Positions 7,277 to 16,099 of a stretch of DNA of 16,654 bases are shown here, piece by piece. The notes below the pieces were generated by a model. That model did not search any database. It saw only the letters and a program-made list of their open reading frames with translations, and was not told the DNA's origin. A program made the translations under genes and the position numbers. Source of the DNA: Pseudomonadota bacterium (GTDB lineage Bacteria; Pseudomonadota; Gammaproteobacteria; Burkholderiales; Burkholderiaceae); NCBI GenBank assembly GCA_021783435.1, contig JAJXUC010000083.1:1-16654 (forward strand), given 5' to 3'. Position 1 is the first letter of the stretch; the number at the start of each line of letters is the position of its first letter.

Positions 7277-8563
7277 ATGGCCACATCCGCCCATTCCCCC
7301 AGACTGTCGTCGCTGCCTTACGAATTGCTCATCGGCTGGCGCTACACCCGCGCCGGGAGGCGAACGCGGCGCAATGGCTTCATCTCCTTCATCTCCTTCA
7401 TCTCGGTGGCGGGCATCGCCCTGGGCGTGGCGGCGTTGATCGTGGTGATTTCGGTGATGAACGGCTTCCAGAAAGACGTGCGCGATCGCATGCTCAACGT
7501 CATTCCGCATATCCAGGTGTTCAGCGTGGATGGCGGGCCGCTGACCGACTGGCGCGGCGTGGCCAACATCGTGCAGCGCAACCCGGCCGTCACCGGCGTG
7601 GCGCCCTTCGTGTCGGGCCAGGCGCTGCTGGCGCAGGGCAACACCCTGTTCGGCGTGCTGGCCTGGGGCATCGAGCCGCAAGAGGAGAGCAAGGTCTCGG
7701 CGATTGCTTCGCACATGGTGGCCGGCTCGCTGGCGGCGCTCAAGCCCGGCAGCTTCACCGTGGTGCTGGGCAATGAACTGGCGCAGCGCCTGGGGGTGGG
7801 CATCGGCGACCAGGTGACCATGGTGGTGCCCAGCGGCAGCCTCACGCCCGCGGGCATGATTCCGCGCCTGCGCACCCTGCGGGTAGTGGGGCTGTTCAAC
7901 GTGGGGCATTACGAATACGACAGCACGCTGGCGCTGTTGAACCTGGACGACGCCGGGAAAATTTTCCTCTCCGGCGGTCCCACCGGCCTGCGGGTGCAGA
8001 CGCGAAACATCGACGATGCGCCGGCCGTGGCACAGCAGTTGCAAACCGCGCTGCCGCCCAACCTCGTGGCACAACCGTGGACGCAGCAGAACCGCACCTG
8101 GTTCGAGGCGGTGGTGATCGAGAAACGCATGATGTTCATCATCCTGGCGATGATCGTGGCGGTGGCGGCATTCAACCTGGTGTCCACGCTGGTGATGACG
8201 GTGACGGACAAGCAGTCCGACATCGCCATCTTGCGCACCCAGGGCGCCAGCCCCGGCTCCATCATGGGCATTTTTGTCGTGCAGGGGGCGATCACCGGCG
8301 TGATCGGCGTGCTCTCGGGCGTGCTGCTGGGCATGCTCATTGCCTTCAACATCGACCCCATCGTCAGCTTCCTGGAATGGGTGTTCCACACCCAGTTCCT
8401 GCCGCGCAGCGTGTATCTGATCCACAAGATGCCGAGCGACCCCAGGGTTTCGGACATCATCACCATCACCGTGGTGGCCTTGGTGTTGGCGCTGCTGGCG
8501 ACCATCTACCCGAGTTGGCGCGCCTCGAAAGTGCAACCGGCCGAGGCGCTTCGCTACGAATGA
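7277..8563 (+). CDS. lolC: Lipoprotein-releasing ABC transporter permease, LolC/LolE family
   Basis: Inner-membrane permease of the LolCDE system, which extracts mature lipoproteins for delivery to the outer membrane. It has 428 residues, near the family norm of about 400-415. A cytosolic N-terminus (YELLIGWRYTRAGRR) leads to TM1 (about 35-60: FISVAGIALGVAALIVVISVMNGFQ). A large periplasmic domain follows (about 62-285), then three C-terminal TM helices of the FtsX type (MFIILAMIVAVAAFNLVSTL; IMGIFVVQGAITGVIGVLSG; ITITVVALVLALLATIYPSW). It ends with PAEALRYE, the usual FtsX-family end. The ATG at 7277 has no good Shine-Dalgarno sequence; no better start is seen. The ATPase gene lolD, normally directly downstream, is absent: the next gene is on the other strand and overlaps this one by 10 bp. 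LolC and LolE cannot be told apart here; a single LolF-like permease is also possible. Confidence 0.9.
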   Translation: MATSAHSPRLSSLPYELLIGWRYTRAGRRTRRNGFISFISFISVAGIALGVAALIVVISVMNGFQKDVRDRMLNVIPHIQVFSVDGGPLTDWRGVANIVQRNPAVTGVAPFVSGQALLAQGNTLFGVLAWGIEPQEESKVSAIASHMVAGSLAALKPGSFTVVLGNELAQRLGVGIGDQVTMVVPSGSLTPAGMIPRLRTLRVVGLFNVGHYEYDSTLALLNLDDAGKIFLSGGPTGLRVQTRNIDDAPAVAQQLQTALPPNLVAQPWTQQNRTWFEAVVIEKRMMFIILAMIVAVAAFNLVSTLVMTVTDKQSDIAILRTQGASPGSIMGIFVVQGAITGVIGVLSGVLLGMLIAFNIDPIVSFLEWVFHTQFLPRSVYLIHKMPSDPRVSDIITITVVALVLALLATIYPSWRASKVQPAEALRYE

Positions 8564-11500
8564 AGCTCGGCGGTGCCGTTGTTGAAGCGCAGGGCCGTGC
8601 GCAGGCTGCGCGGCGGCATGCAAAAGCTGGTGACGAAGGCAGGGATGTCCTCGGGACGCATGGGAGGAGCGATGGCGAAGCCCTGCAGGCCGTCGGCCGA
8701 GCTTTGCCACAGCAGGTCGAGATGAGCCTGGGTTTCCACGCCTTCGATCACCGTGCGCATGCCCAGGGCATGGCCGAGGGCGAGGATGGCGTCGAGAAAC
8801 AGCCGGTCGCGCGGATGCACCGGCAGATCGCGCACGAAGGCCTGGTCGATCTTGAGCAAGTCCACCGGCAAGGTCTTCAGGCGCAAGAGCGAGGCGTAAG
8901 CGGAGCCCACGTCGTCCATGCCGATGCGCACGCCCTCGGCGCGCAGGGCACTGAGCTGCGCCAGCACCACGTTCTCGCCCAGCACCTCTTCGGTTTCCAG
9001 AATTTCCAGGCTGAGCATGCCGGGCTCGAGTTCGGGATGACGCGCGATTTCGGCCAGCACCTGCGCTGAAAAATCCGTGGCCAGCAGTTCCTGCGGCGCG
9101 ACGTTGACCGACACGCCGATGTGCAGCCCCTGGCGCACCCAGCCGGCAAGGTCGTCCAGGGCTCGCTGCAACACGCGCGTGCCCAGCAAGGTGAGTTCCA
9201 TGGGGCCGAGTTCGCGCAGGAAGGCGTCGGGCTGCAGCAGGTTGCTGTCCTGGCGCAGACGGGCGAGCGCTTCGACATGGTGGATGCGGCCGCTGGCGCG
9301 GTCGAGCACGGGCTGGTAGTGCAGCACCAGGTCGCCGGTGTCGATCTTGCGGCGCAACTCGGCGCGGCGGTCGGGCGTGCTGAACGAGGCGCTGGCCATG
9401 GCCGGGTCGTACAGCCGGTAGGCACTGCGCTGCGGCCCGCGCCGACTCTTGTGGGCGTAGAGCGCCATGTCGGCGTGGCGCAGCAGGGTGTCGGGGGTTT
9501 CGCGGTCGTAGGGGTAGATGGTGATGCCGCAACTGGTATCGACCTGCAGGCTCAGCGGCGGGTTGCCGACCTGCATGGGCCCGCGCAGGTGCTCGAGAAA
9601 GCGCAGGCAGACGGGTTCGAGCTCGGCCAACTCCTTGCTGCCTTCGAGGATGATGACGAACTCGTCGCCGCCCATGCGCAGGGCCAGGGCGCCTGCCGGC
9701 AGTTGCGTCTTGAGGCGCTCCGCCACGCTGCGCAAGACCTGGTCGCCGACCAGGTGGCCGTAGACGTCGTTGATGGACTTGAAGCCGTCGAGGTCGAGGT
9801 AGGCCAGCGCCAGCAGGGTGCCGTTGGCATCGGCGCGGGCGATGGCCTGCTGCAGCGCGCTCTCCAGCATGTTGCGGTTGGGCAGGTGCGTGAGCGTGTC
9901 GTGCAGCGCCAGCCACTGCTCGCGCTGGCGCACCTGCTGCAGCGCGCGGTGGCTGGTCATTTCGTCGAGCGCGTGGTCGAGCAGGCGGGCGATGCGGGCA
10001 ATGAGTTCGCGCACATCGTCCTGGAACAGTCCGCGCGCGGGCGAGGTCACAACCAGAATGACGTCGGGCCGCCCGGCGCGCAGCAGCGGCACGGCGGCAA
10101 TGCTGTGCCAGCGGTGGGCCACGACGAAGTCGCGCCGCGGCAGGTTGATGGGATCGGCCGGAAAATCGTTATGCACCCGCAGCTCGCCGGCCAGCCAGGC
10201 GCGCACGGCCAGCGCCGGTTGCGGGTCGTCGAGGCGCATCTCGATGCGCTCCAGGTCATCCGAGCCATTGCCGGCCCTGGCCAGGACCTGAAACACCCCG
10301 GTCGCGTCCGGGCGGCCGATCCACGCGGCGTTGAACAGACTGGATGCGGCCAGGGCCTCGCAGGCGGCGCGAAACAGGGCCGATTCGTCGCCCTGGCGCG
10401 CGTGCTGCTGCACGATCTCGCCCAACTCCGCCAGCGCCGCGTACAGGCTTTTCAGGCGCTCGTTGCGCCGCTGGCGCTCGCGCCGGTCGGTCACGTCATG
10501 GAACACCAGCACGGCGCCGCGTGCTTCGCCATCATGTCCGCTGATCGGCGCAGCCGAATCCTCGATCGCCAGCACGCGGCCATCGCGGGCACGCAACTCG
10601 GTATGGTTGCCCAGCACCACCACGCGACCGGTCGCCAGGGCGCGCGCCACGGGGCAGGGTGCGGGCGAATCCTCGCCTTCCACCACGATGCGGAACACGA
10701 GTTCGATGGGCTGGCCCAGGGCTTCGGACGCTGGCCAGCCGGTGAGGCGCACCGCCTCCGGGTTCATGCGGCTGATGCGGCCGCGCGCGTCGGTGGTGAT
10801 GACGGCGTCGCCAATGGAGGAGAGGGTCACGTCCAGTTCGTCGCGCTGGCGTCGCAGCCCGTCCAGGGCCTGCTCGCGGCCGCGCTCGGTCCGACCGAGC
10901 TGGCGCAGGGCACTGGCGAACAGCCACGAGCCGGCTGCAAGCAGCCCGAAAAACAGCAGCAAGGTGCCCGCCAGCTGCCCAGCCCAGCGCTGCAACAGGC
11001 TGCGCGTGGGCAGGTCGGCGCCGATGACGAAGGGGTAGTCGGGCACGCGGACATAGGCACCGACCATGTGCCGGTTCGCATTGTTGGCCACACCCGAGAA
11101 CATGCCGGAACTGGCTTGAGGCTGGCCACGGATGGCGTCGAGCATGATGCCGTTCTGGGGTTGCCCATAAGGCAAGCGCGGAGGCGGCGGAAAGCGCAAC
11201 TGCAGCAGGCCGTCGTTGCGCAGCACGACGAAGGCCATGCCCTCTCCCGGTGCCTGCAACAAACCGAGCGCGCGCGGAAACACCGAGGATTGCGCCAGCA
11301 CCAGCCATTCCTGCGGCAACGCCTTGCCGAGCGGCATCGCTCCCTCCCCCCCGGGTGACGGCGCCTTGGCGCCGCCGGGCACGGCGGAAAGTGGCAGGTA
11401 TTCGAGTGCCATCCAGCGGCCGGAGGCACGCTCGTCAGGAATGGGGGGCCCAAGGCAGAAGGTCTTGTCGCGCAGGCAGGTGGCATAGGCGCTGCGGGTG

Positions 11501-11874
11501 AGCGGCGTCAGGTGCGTGTCCTGCAAGGGTGATGGTGGTAGCGCGCCACTGCGCGCGACGTAGCGGCCTTGGGCATCCACCAGGGCCACACCTTCAACCC
11601 CGGGCCGCTCGAGGAGGTAGGTGTCGAGCTGCTGCTGCGCCGTCTGCGGATCCACCAGCAGGCGCCGCCCGAGACGCTGCATGGCGTCCTCGCGTGCGCG
11701 CAAGGTCGAGCGCCACTCGATGGCGTACTCGGCAGCGAAGGCGCGCAAGCGCTCCTGGCTCTGGATGCGGATGTCTTGCCAGGCGCGCCAGGCGTTCCAT
11801 GCCATGAACGCCGCCGCACACACGGCAATGCCCAGCCAGAGCCGCCTCAGGCGGCTGTGCAAATGTGAGCCCAT
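8554..11874 (-). CDS. Membrane-bound PAS-GAF-GGDEF-EAL cyclic-di-GMP protein
   Basis: Putative bifunctional c-di-GMP synthase/phosphodiesterase, 1106 residues from the ATG at 11874. TM1 (about 12-29) and TM2 (about 300-322) flank a periplasmic sensor region of about 270 residues, probably Cache-like. Then come PAS (about 350-465), GAF (about 476-639), GGDEF (about 655-815) and EAL (about 849-1082). The cyclase signature is intact (RMGGDEF, GGDEF at 735-739) and no RxxD inhibitory site precedes it. EAL residues are retained: E868 of VEALAR, N924, E957, D987 and D988, K1008, E1044 and Q1064. The usual DDFGTGYSS loop reads DDVGSAYAS, so phosphodiesterase strength is uncertain. The frame also opens at a TTG at 11967, but a candidate promoter lies downstream of it and the added residues look non-coding. 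The stop overlaps the lolC-like stop tail-to-tail by 10 bp. The signal sensed is unknown. Confidence 0.9.
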   Translation of the reverse strand: MGSHLHSRLRRLWLGIAVCAAAFMAWNAWRAWQDIRIQSQERLRAFAAEYAIEWRSTLRAREDAMQRLGRRLLVDPQTAQQQLDTYLLERPGVEGVALVDAQGRYVARSGALPPSPLQDTHLTPLTRSAYATCLRDKTFCLGPPIPDERASGRWMALEYLPLSAVPGGAKAPSPGGEGAMPLGKALPQEWLVLAQSSVFPRALGLLQAPGEGMAFVVLRNDGLLQLRFPPPPRLPYGQPQNGIMLDAIRGQPQASSGMFSGVANNANRHMVGAYVRVPDYPFVIGADLPTRSLLQRWAGQLAGTLLLFFGLLAAGSWLFASALRQLGRTERGREQALDGLRRQRDELDVTLSSIGDAVITTDARGRISRMNPEAVRLTGWPASEALGQPIELVFRIVVEGEDSPAPCPVARALATGRVVVLGNHTELRARDGRVLAIEDSAAPISGHDGEARGAVLVFHDVTDRRERQRRNERLKSLYAALAELGEIVQQHARQGDESALFRAACEALAASSLFNAAWIGRPDATGVFQVLARAGNGSDDLERIEMRLDDPQPALAVRAWLAGELRVHNDFPADPINLPRRDFVVAHRWHSIAAVPLLRAGRPDVILVVTSPARGLFQDDVRELIARIARLLDHALDEMTSHRALQQVRQREQWLALHDTLTHLPNRNMLESALQQAIARADANGTLLALAYLDLDGFKSINDVYGHLVGDQVLRSVAERLKTQLPAGALALRMGGDEFVIILEGSKELAELEPVCLRFLEHLRGPMQVGNPPLSLQVDTSCGITIYPYDRETPDTLLRHADMALYAHKSRRGPQRSAYRLYDPAMASASFSTPDRRAELRRKIDTGDLVLHYQPVLDRASGRIHHVEALARLRQDSNLLQPDAFLRELGPMELTLLGTRVLQRALDDLAGWVRQGLHIGVSVNVAPQELLATDFSAQVLAEIARHPELEPGMLSLEILETEEVLGENVVLAQLSALRAEGVRIGMDDVGSAYASLLRLKTLPVDLLKIDQAFVRDLPVHPRDRLFLDAILALGHALGMRTVIEGVETQAHLDLLWQSSADGLQGFAIAPPMRPEDIPAFVTSFCMPPRSLRTALRFNNGTAELHS

Positions 11875-11945
11875 GCGTGCCGCGGCATGGTGGTCGATCA
11901 CGGAATCGATGGTGCGCTCGGGTGGTTGCGGGCAGGCGATGCCGA

Positions 11946-11975
11946 TGATTAGAGCCTGCGCGCACAAGCTTGCAA
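11946..11975 (-). promoter_or_regulatory. Candidate sigma-70-type promoter for the GGDEF-EAL gene
   Basis: On the minus strand TTGCAA (11970-11975) and TAATCA (11946-11951) are spaced by 18 bp. A start site near 11939 would give a leader of about 65 nt before the ATG at 11874. The matches are partial (roughly four of six at each box), so this is only a candidate. It supports ATG 11874 over the upstream TTG at 11967. The rest of the 246-bp divergent region holds a TATAAA at 12063-12068 on the plus strand with no good partner -35 box. Confidence 0.25.
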
Positions 11976-12091
11976 ATCCCCGGACATGCGGGGGGGCGAG
12001 TCAGGGCGAGGCGCCGCATGCCGCTCGTGCGTGCTGCGTCGCGCCAATGGACGTGGCGCCGCTATAAACTTCGCGCCATCGCGGCCTCGTG

Positions 12092-12112
12092 CCGTTGACA
12101 ACCATCCAACGG
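12092..12112 (+). promoter_or_regulatory. Short inverted repeat next to the DUF4337 ribosome-binding site
   Basis: CCGTTG (12092-12097) and CAACGG (12107-12112) can pair around a 9-nt loop. The right arm directly abuts the GGGAAAG ribosome-binding site of the DUF4337 gene. In mRNA this hairpin could influence translation initiation. A six-base stem is short and may be chance. Confidence 0.3.
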
Positions 12113-12120
12113 GAAAGCCC

Positions 12121-12702
12121 ATGAGCGAATCCGGAGTCCACGCCCACGCCCCGCACGAAGAGGCGGTGCATCACGCCAGCGAAGGCAAAAATCACACGTT
12201 GAACCAATGGGTCGCCATCTTCACCGCGCTGCTGGCTGCTCTCGGGGCCATCGTCAGCTACCAGGGCAGCCACCTCATGAACGAAGTGCTGCTGCACAAG
12301 AACGAGGCCGTGCTGAAAAAAGCCCATGCCACCGATGAATGGAATTACTACCAGGCCGTGAGCACCAAGCAGCACTTGATGGAACTGGCGCACGATCTGG
12401 CGCCGGCCGACAAGCAGGCCGGGATTGCGGCCAAGATCACCAAATACCAGGGCCAGAAAACCGAGATCAAGGCCCGCGCCGACGCGCTGGAAGCGGCGTC
12501 GAGCAAAGCCGACGAGGAGTCCGATCGCCTCAACCGTCCGCACACCGGCATGGCGCGCAGCCTGATCTTTCTGCAGATCGCCATTTCGCTGGCCTCGATC
12601 ACCGCGCTCACCGGGCGCCGCTGGCTGTTCGGCGCCGCCATGCTCAGCGCCCTGGTCGGCGTTGGCTTGTGGGTGACGGCGCTGGGCTGGGTGGCGGCAT
12701 GA
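12121..12702 (+). CDS. DUF4337 family membrane protein
   Basis: Protein of 193 residues resembling the DUF4337 family, whose function is unknown. The N-terminus is His-rich (about 1-25: HAHAPHEEAVHHAS). TM1 covers about 30-50 (WVAIFTALLAALGAIVSYQG). A soluble, mostly helical middle (about 51-142) includes the characteristic segment NEAVLKKAHATDEWNYYQ (61-78) and a charged, coiled-coil-like stretch (about 105-137). Two further TM helices follow (about 146-164 and 168-190). The ATG at 12121 has a fair ribosome-binding site (GGGAAAG, about 3 bases upstream). The stop codon overlaps an ATG (ATGA at 12699-12702) that opens a 15-codon frame leading to the PAP2 gene, so the two proteins are probably made from one message. 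Whether the His-rich tail binds metal is open; the nearby mer genes are not evidence for it. Confidence 0.85.
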   Translation: MSESGVHAHAPHEEAVHHASEGKNHTLNQWVAIFTALLAALGAIVSYQGSHLMNEVLLHKNEAVLKKAHATDEWNYYQAVSTKQHLMELAHDLAPADKQAGIAAKITKYQGQKTEIKARADALEAASSKADEESDRLNRPHTGMARSLIFLQIAISLASITALTGRRWLFGAAMLSALVGVGLWVTALGWVAA

Positions 12703-12746
12703 CGCCGCGTCGGCATGGCCCGCTGCCGCGGCTGGCCAAGCGATGA
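12699..12746 (+). CDS. Possible 15-residue bridging ORF between DUF4337 and PAP2
   Basis: An ATG at 12699 overlaps the DUF4337 stop as ATGA. It opens a frame encoding MTPRRHGPLPRLAKR, and its TGA (12744-12746) overlaps the PAP2 start as ATGA. The peptide is short and basic, with no family resemblance. Overlap at both ends is what a ribosome-relay linker would look like, keeping terminating ribosomes close to the PAP2 start, which lacks its own good ribosome-binding site. Chance in a 40-bp gap remains quite possible. Confidence 0.25.
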   Translation: MTPRRHGPLPRLAKR

Positions 12747-13321
12747 GCGGCCCCTGGTGGTACGCCTGGGGCGGGCTCAACCACGCGCTGTTCCTCGCCA
12801 TCAACCACGCCGGCGGCGGCTGGCTGTGGGACCACCTGGCGTTGTGGGGCACGGCCGCCGGAGACCACCAGCTCGACCCGATCTACACCGCCGTGCTGCT
12901 GGCGTTGGCGCTGAAACGGCCGAACTGGCTTGCGGTGCAGGCCGTGCTGGTGTTCCTGGTGGCCTATCTGATCGACTGGGCCCTCGTCGCCGGCATCAAG
13001 CCCTGGCTCGACTTTCCCCGCCCGCCCAGGGCGTTGGGCGAGGCGGCGGTGCATATCCTCGGCCGCGCCGAGTACGCGCACAGCTTTCCTTCCGGCCACA
13101 CCGCCTTTGCTTTCGTGCTGATGGCCAGCCTGCTGCCCGGCGCGCACTGGGTGCTCAAGGTCGTGCTGGTGGTGTTCGCGCTCTGGGTGGGGTGGTCGCG
13201 CATGGCGGTGGGGGCGCATTTCCCGGCCGACGTGCTGGGCGGTGCCCTCATCGGCCTGCTCTCGGCATGGCTGGCGGCGCAGGCGCTGCGGCTGCTGGGC
13301 TACGCGCGGGCGAAGCGTTGA
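12743..13321 (+). CDS. PAP2-family membrane phosphatase
   Basis: Integral-membrane phosphatase of the type 2 phosphatidic acid phosphatase superfamily, 192 residues. All three catalytic motifs are present and intact: KX6RP (K86 to R93-P94, KPWLDFPRP), PSGH (116-119, SFPSGHTAF) and SRX5HX3D (S152, R153, H159, D163). H119 and H159 are the expected phospho-transfer residues. Four to six hydrophobic segments surround the motifs. Family members dephosphorylate undecaprenyl pyrophosphate, phosphatidate or similar lipids; which substrate applies here cannot be told, although bacterial proteins this short are often undecaprenyl-pyrophosphate phosphatases (BcrC/PgpB-like) or lipid A phosphatases. The start ATG follows a weak ribosome-binding site and overlaps the stop of a small upstream ORF. 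It ends 21 bp from the merA stop on the other strand. Confidence 0.92.
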   Translation: MSGPWWYAWGGLNHALFLAINHAGGGWLWDHLALWGTAAGDHQLDPIYTAVLLALALKRPNWLAVQAVLVFLVAYLIDWALVAGIKPWLDFPRPPRALGEAAVHILGRAEYAHSFPSGHTAFAFVLMASLLPGAHWVLKVVLVVFALWVGWSRMAVGAHFPADVLGGALIGLLSAWLAAQALRLLGYARAKR

Positions 13322-13333
13322 TCCATGCGCTGA

Positions 13334-15163
<1,830 letters not shown>

Positions 15164-15541
15164 TCAGTAAAAGAATGGGGCGGCATACGGAAAAGCGAAG
15201 GCGATGGCGATCAACACCACCACCACCCAGAAGATGACCTTGTAGGTCATGCGCACGCCCGGCAGGGCGCAAACCTCGCCGGGTTTGCATGCGGCGGCGG
15301 GCCGGAACATGCGCCGGTAGGCCAACGCCAACGCGACGAGCGCCGCACCGAGGAAGTACGGCCGATACGGTTCGAGCAGCGTGAGATCGCCGATCCAGGC
15401 GCCACTGACACCCAGCGACACCAGAATCAACGGCCCGAGGCAGCAACTCGACGCCAGAATGGCCGCCAGGCCACTGGTCAGCAGTGCCGCCTTGCCCTGC
15501 GGCGCTTGCGGGGCAGGGTTCATCACGTCCGTGTTCACCAT
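15164..15541 (-). CDS. merT: Mercuric transport protein MerT
   Basis: Inner-membrane Hg(II) importer of 125 residues with three predicted TM helices (about 19-45, 62-78 and 101-120). The Cys pair C33-C34 in TM1 (ASSCCLGPL) receives Hg(II) from MerP. A second cytoplasmic-loop pair, C85 and C91 (ACKPGEVC), is the expected relay to MerA. Length and layout match classical MerT (about 116), with a slightly longer N-terminus. The ATG at 15541 follows AAGGAG by four bases in the minus-strand message. It is the first gene of merTPA and is divergent from merR across a 66-bp intergenic region. No merC or merF is present, so MerT is the only importer visible. Confidence 0.96.
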   Translation of the reverse strand: MVNTDVMNPAPQAPQGKAALLTSGLAAILASSCCLGPLILVSLGVSGAWIGDLTLLEPYRPYFLGAALVALALAYRRMFRPAAACKPGEVCALPGVRMTYKVIFWVVVVLIAIAFAFPYAAPFFY

Positions 15542-15573
15542 CGGTCTCCTTGTCGGGATACGTCGAGGGTGGT

Positions 15574-15604
15574 AGTGTGATGCCGTAGTTCAGTACGGAC
15601 GCAA
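15574..15604 (-). promoter_or_regulatory. mer operator-promoter between merT and merR
   Basis: Minus-strand -35 candidate TTGCGT (15599-15604) and -10 candidate CACACT (15574-15579) are separated by 19 bp, the long spacing typical of MerR-controlled promoters. The dyad CCGTACTGAACTACGG (15583-15598) fills the spacer, with arms CCGTA and TACGG. It resembles the classical mer operator CCGTAC-N4-GTACGG but is imperfect at the inner base pair. MerR would untwist this DNA when bound to Hg(II). The dyad ends 9 bp before the merR ATG, so merR itself would be auto-repressed and have almost no leader. The -10 match to TATAAT is poor, so its exact position is uncertain. Confidence 0.7.
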
Positions 15605-15607
15605 GCG

Positions 15608-16024
15608 ATGACGCAAACTTTTACACCCGAATCAGGCTTGAGCATTGGCCAACTGGCCGCCGCCGGCGCGGTGAACGTGGAAACCGTGCGCTTTTACCAG
15701 CGCCGTGGGCTGCTGGGCACGCCGGACAAGAGCTACGGCAGCATGCGCCGCTACAGCACCCAAGATCTGGTGCGCCTGCGCTTCATCAAGAGCGCGCAGC
15801 GCCTGGGCTTTTCGCTCGACCAGGTGGCCGATTTGCTGCGCCTGCAAGACGGCACGCATTGCGACGACGCCCGCCGCCTGGCCGAAGCCAAGCTTGCCGA
15901 CGTGCGCGACAAGCTCGCCGACCTGCAGCGCATCGAGTCGGCACTCGGCACGCTGGTGGCGCGTTGCGCCAACCACGGCGGCAGCATCGCCTGCCCGCTG
16001 ATCGAGTCCTTGCAATCGGGTTGA
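15608..16024 (+). CDS. merR: Mercury-responsive regulator MerR
   Basis: Hg(II)-sensing transcriptional activator/repressor, 138 residues. The N-terminal winged helix-turn-helix begins [24 protein letters not shown] and a long dimerisation helix follows (about 85-115). The three Hg ligands of the family are present: C85 (GTHCDDA), C120 (VARCANHG) and C129 (IACPLIESL), equivalent to C82, C117 and C126 of Tn501 MerR. This identifies it as a Hg rather than Pb, Cd, Zn or Cu sensor. The gene is divergent from merTPA, overlooking the operator at 15574-15604. The start ATG lies so close to the operator that the 5' leader must be very short; a weak GGACG precedes it. No merD anti-activator is visible. 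Confidence 0.96.
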   Translation: MTQTFTPESGLSIGQLAAAGAVNVETVRFYQRRGLLGTPDKSYGSMRRYSTQDLVRLRFIKSAQRLGFSLDQVADLLRLQDGTHCDDARRLAEAKLADVRDKLADLQRIESALGTLVARCANHGGSIACPLIESLQSG

Positions 16025-16053
16025 GCTGCAGGCACCCGGTCTGGCCGCGCTGC

Positions 16054-16078
16054 GGCTTCCCGCCGTGGCTTCCCGCCG
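16054..16078. repeat. Two 12-bp direct repeats between merR and the aidB-like gene
   Basis: GGCTTCCCGCCG occurs at 16054-16065 and again at 16067-16078, separated by one base. They lie in the 75-bp region between the convergent merR and acyl-CoA dehydrogenase genes. They are too short to identify with any element and may be a slippage duplication. No inverted repeat or target-site duplication typical of a transposon end was seen beside them. Confidence 0.6.
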
Positions 16079-16099
16079 ATCCTGCGGGCCAAGCCCTGC

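Noticed and set aside
7250..9916. Minus-strand open frame of 888 codons
   Set aside because: It runs antisense through the lolC-like gene and out of frame through the GGDEF-EAL gene; the Arg/Ala/His-rich translation resembles no family.
9121..11358. Plus-strand open frame of 745 codons opposite the GGDEF-EAL gene
   Set aside because: The opposite strand encodes continuous TM, PAS, GAF, GGDEF and EAL motifs; this frame encodes none.
11875..11967. Upstream TTG start at 11967 for the GGDEF-EAL protein
   Set aside because: It adds 31 residues unlike the family, uses a rare start, and a candidate promoter lies downstream of it.
12121..13321. DUF4337-PAP2 pair as an accessory part of mercury resistance
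   Set aside because: They are on the opposite strand, convergent with merA, and have no mercury-binding Cys motifs. The His-rich DUF4337 tail alone is not evidence.
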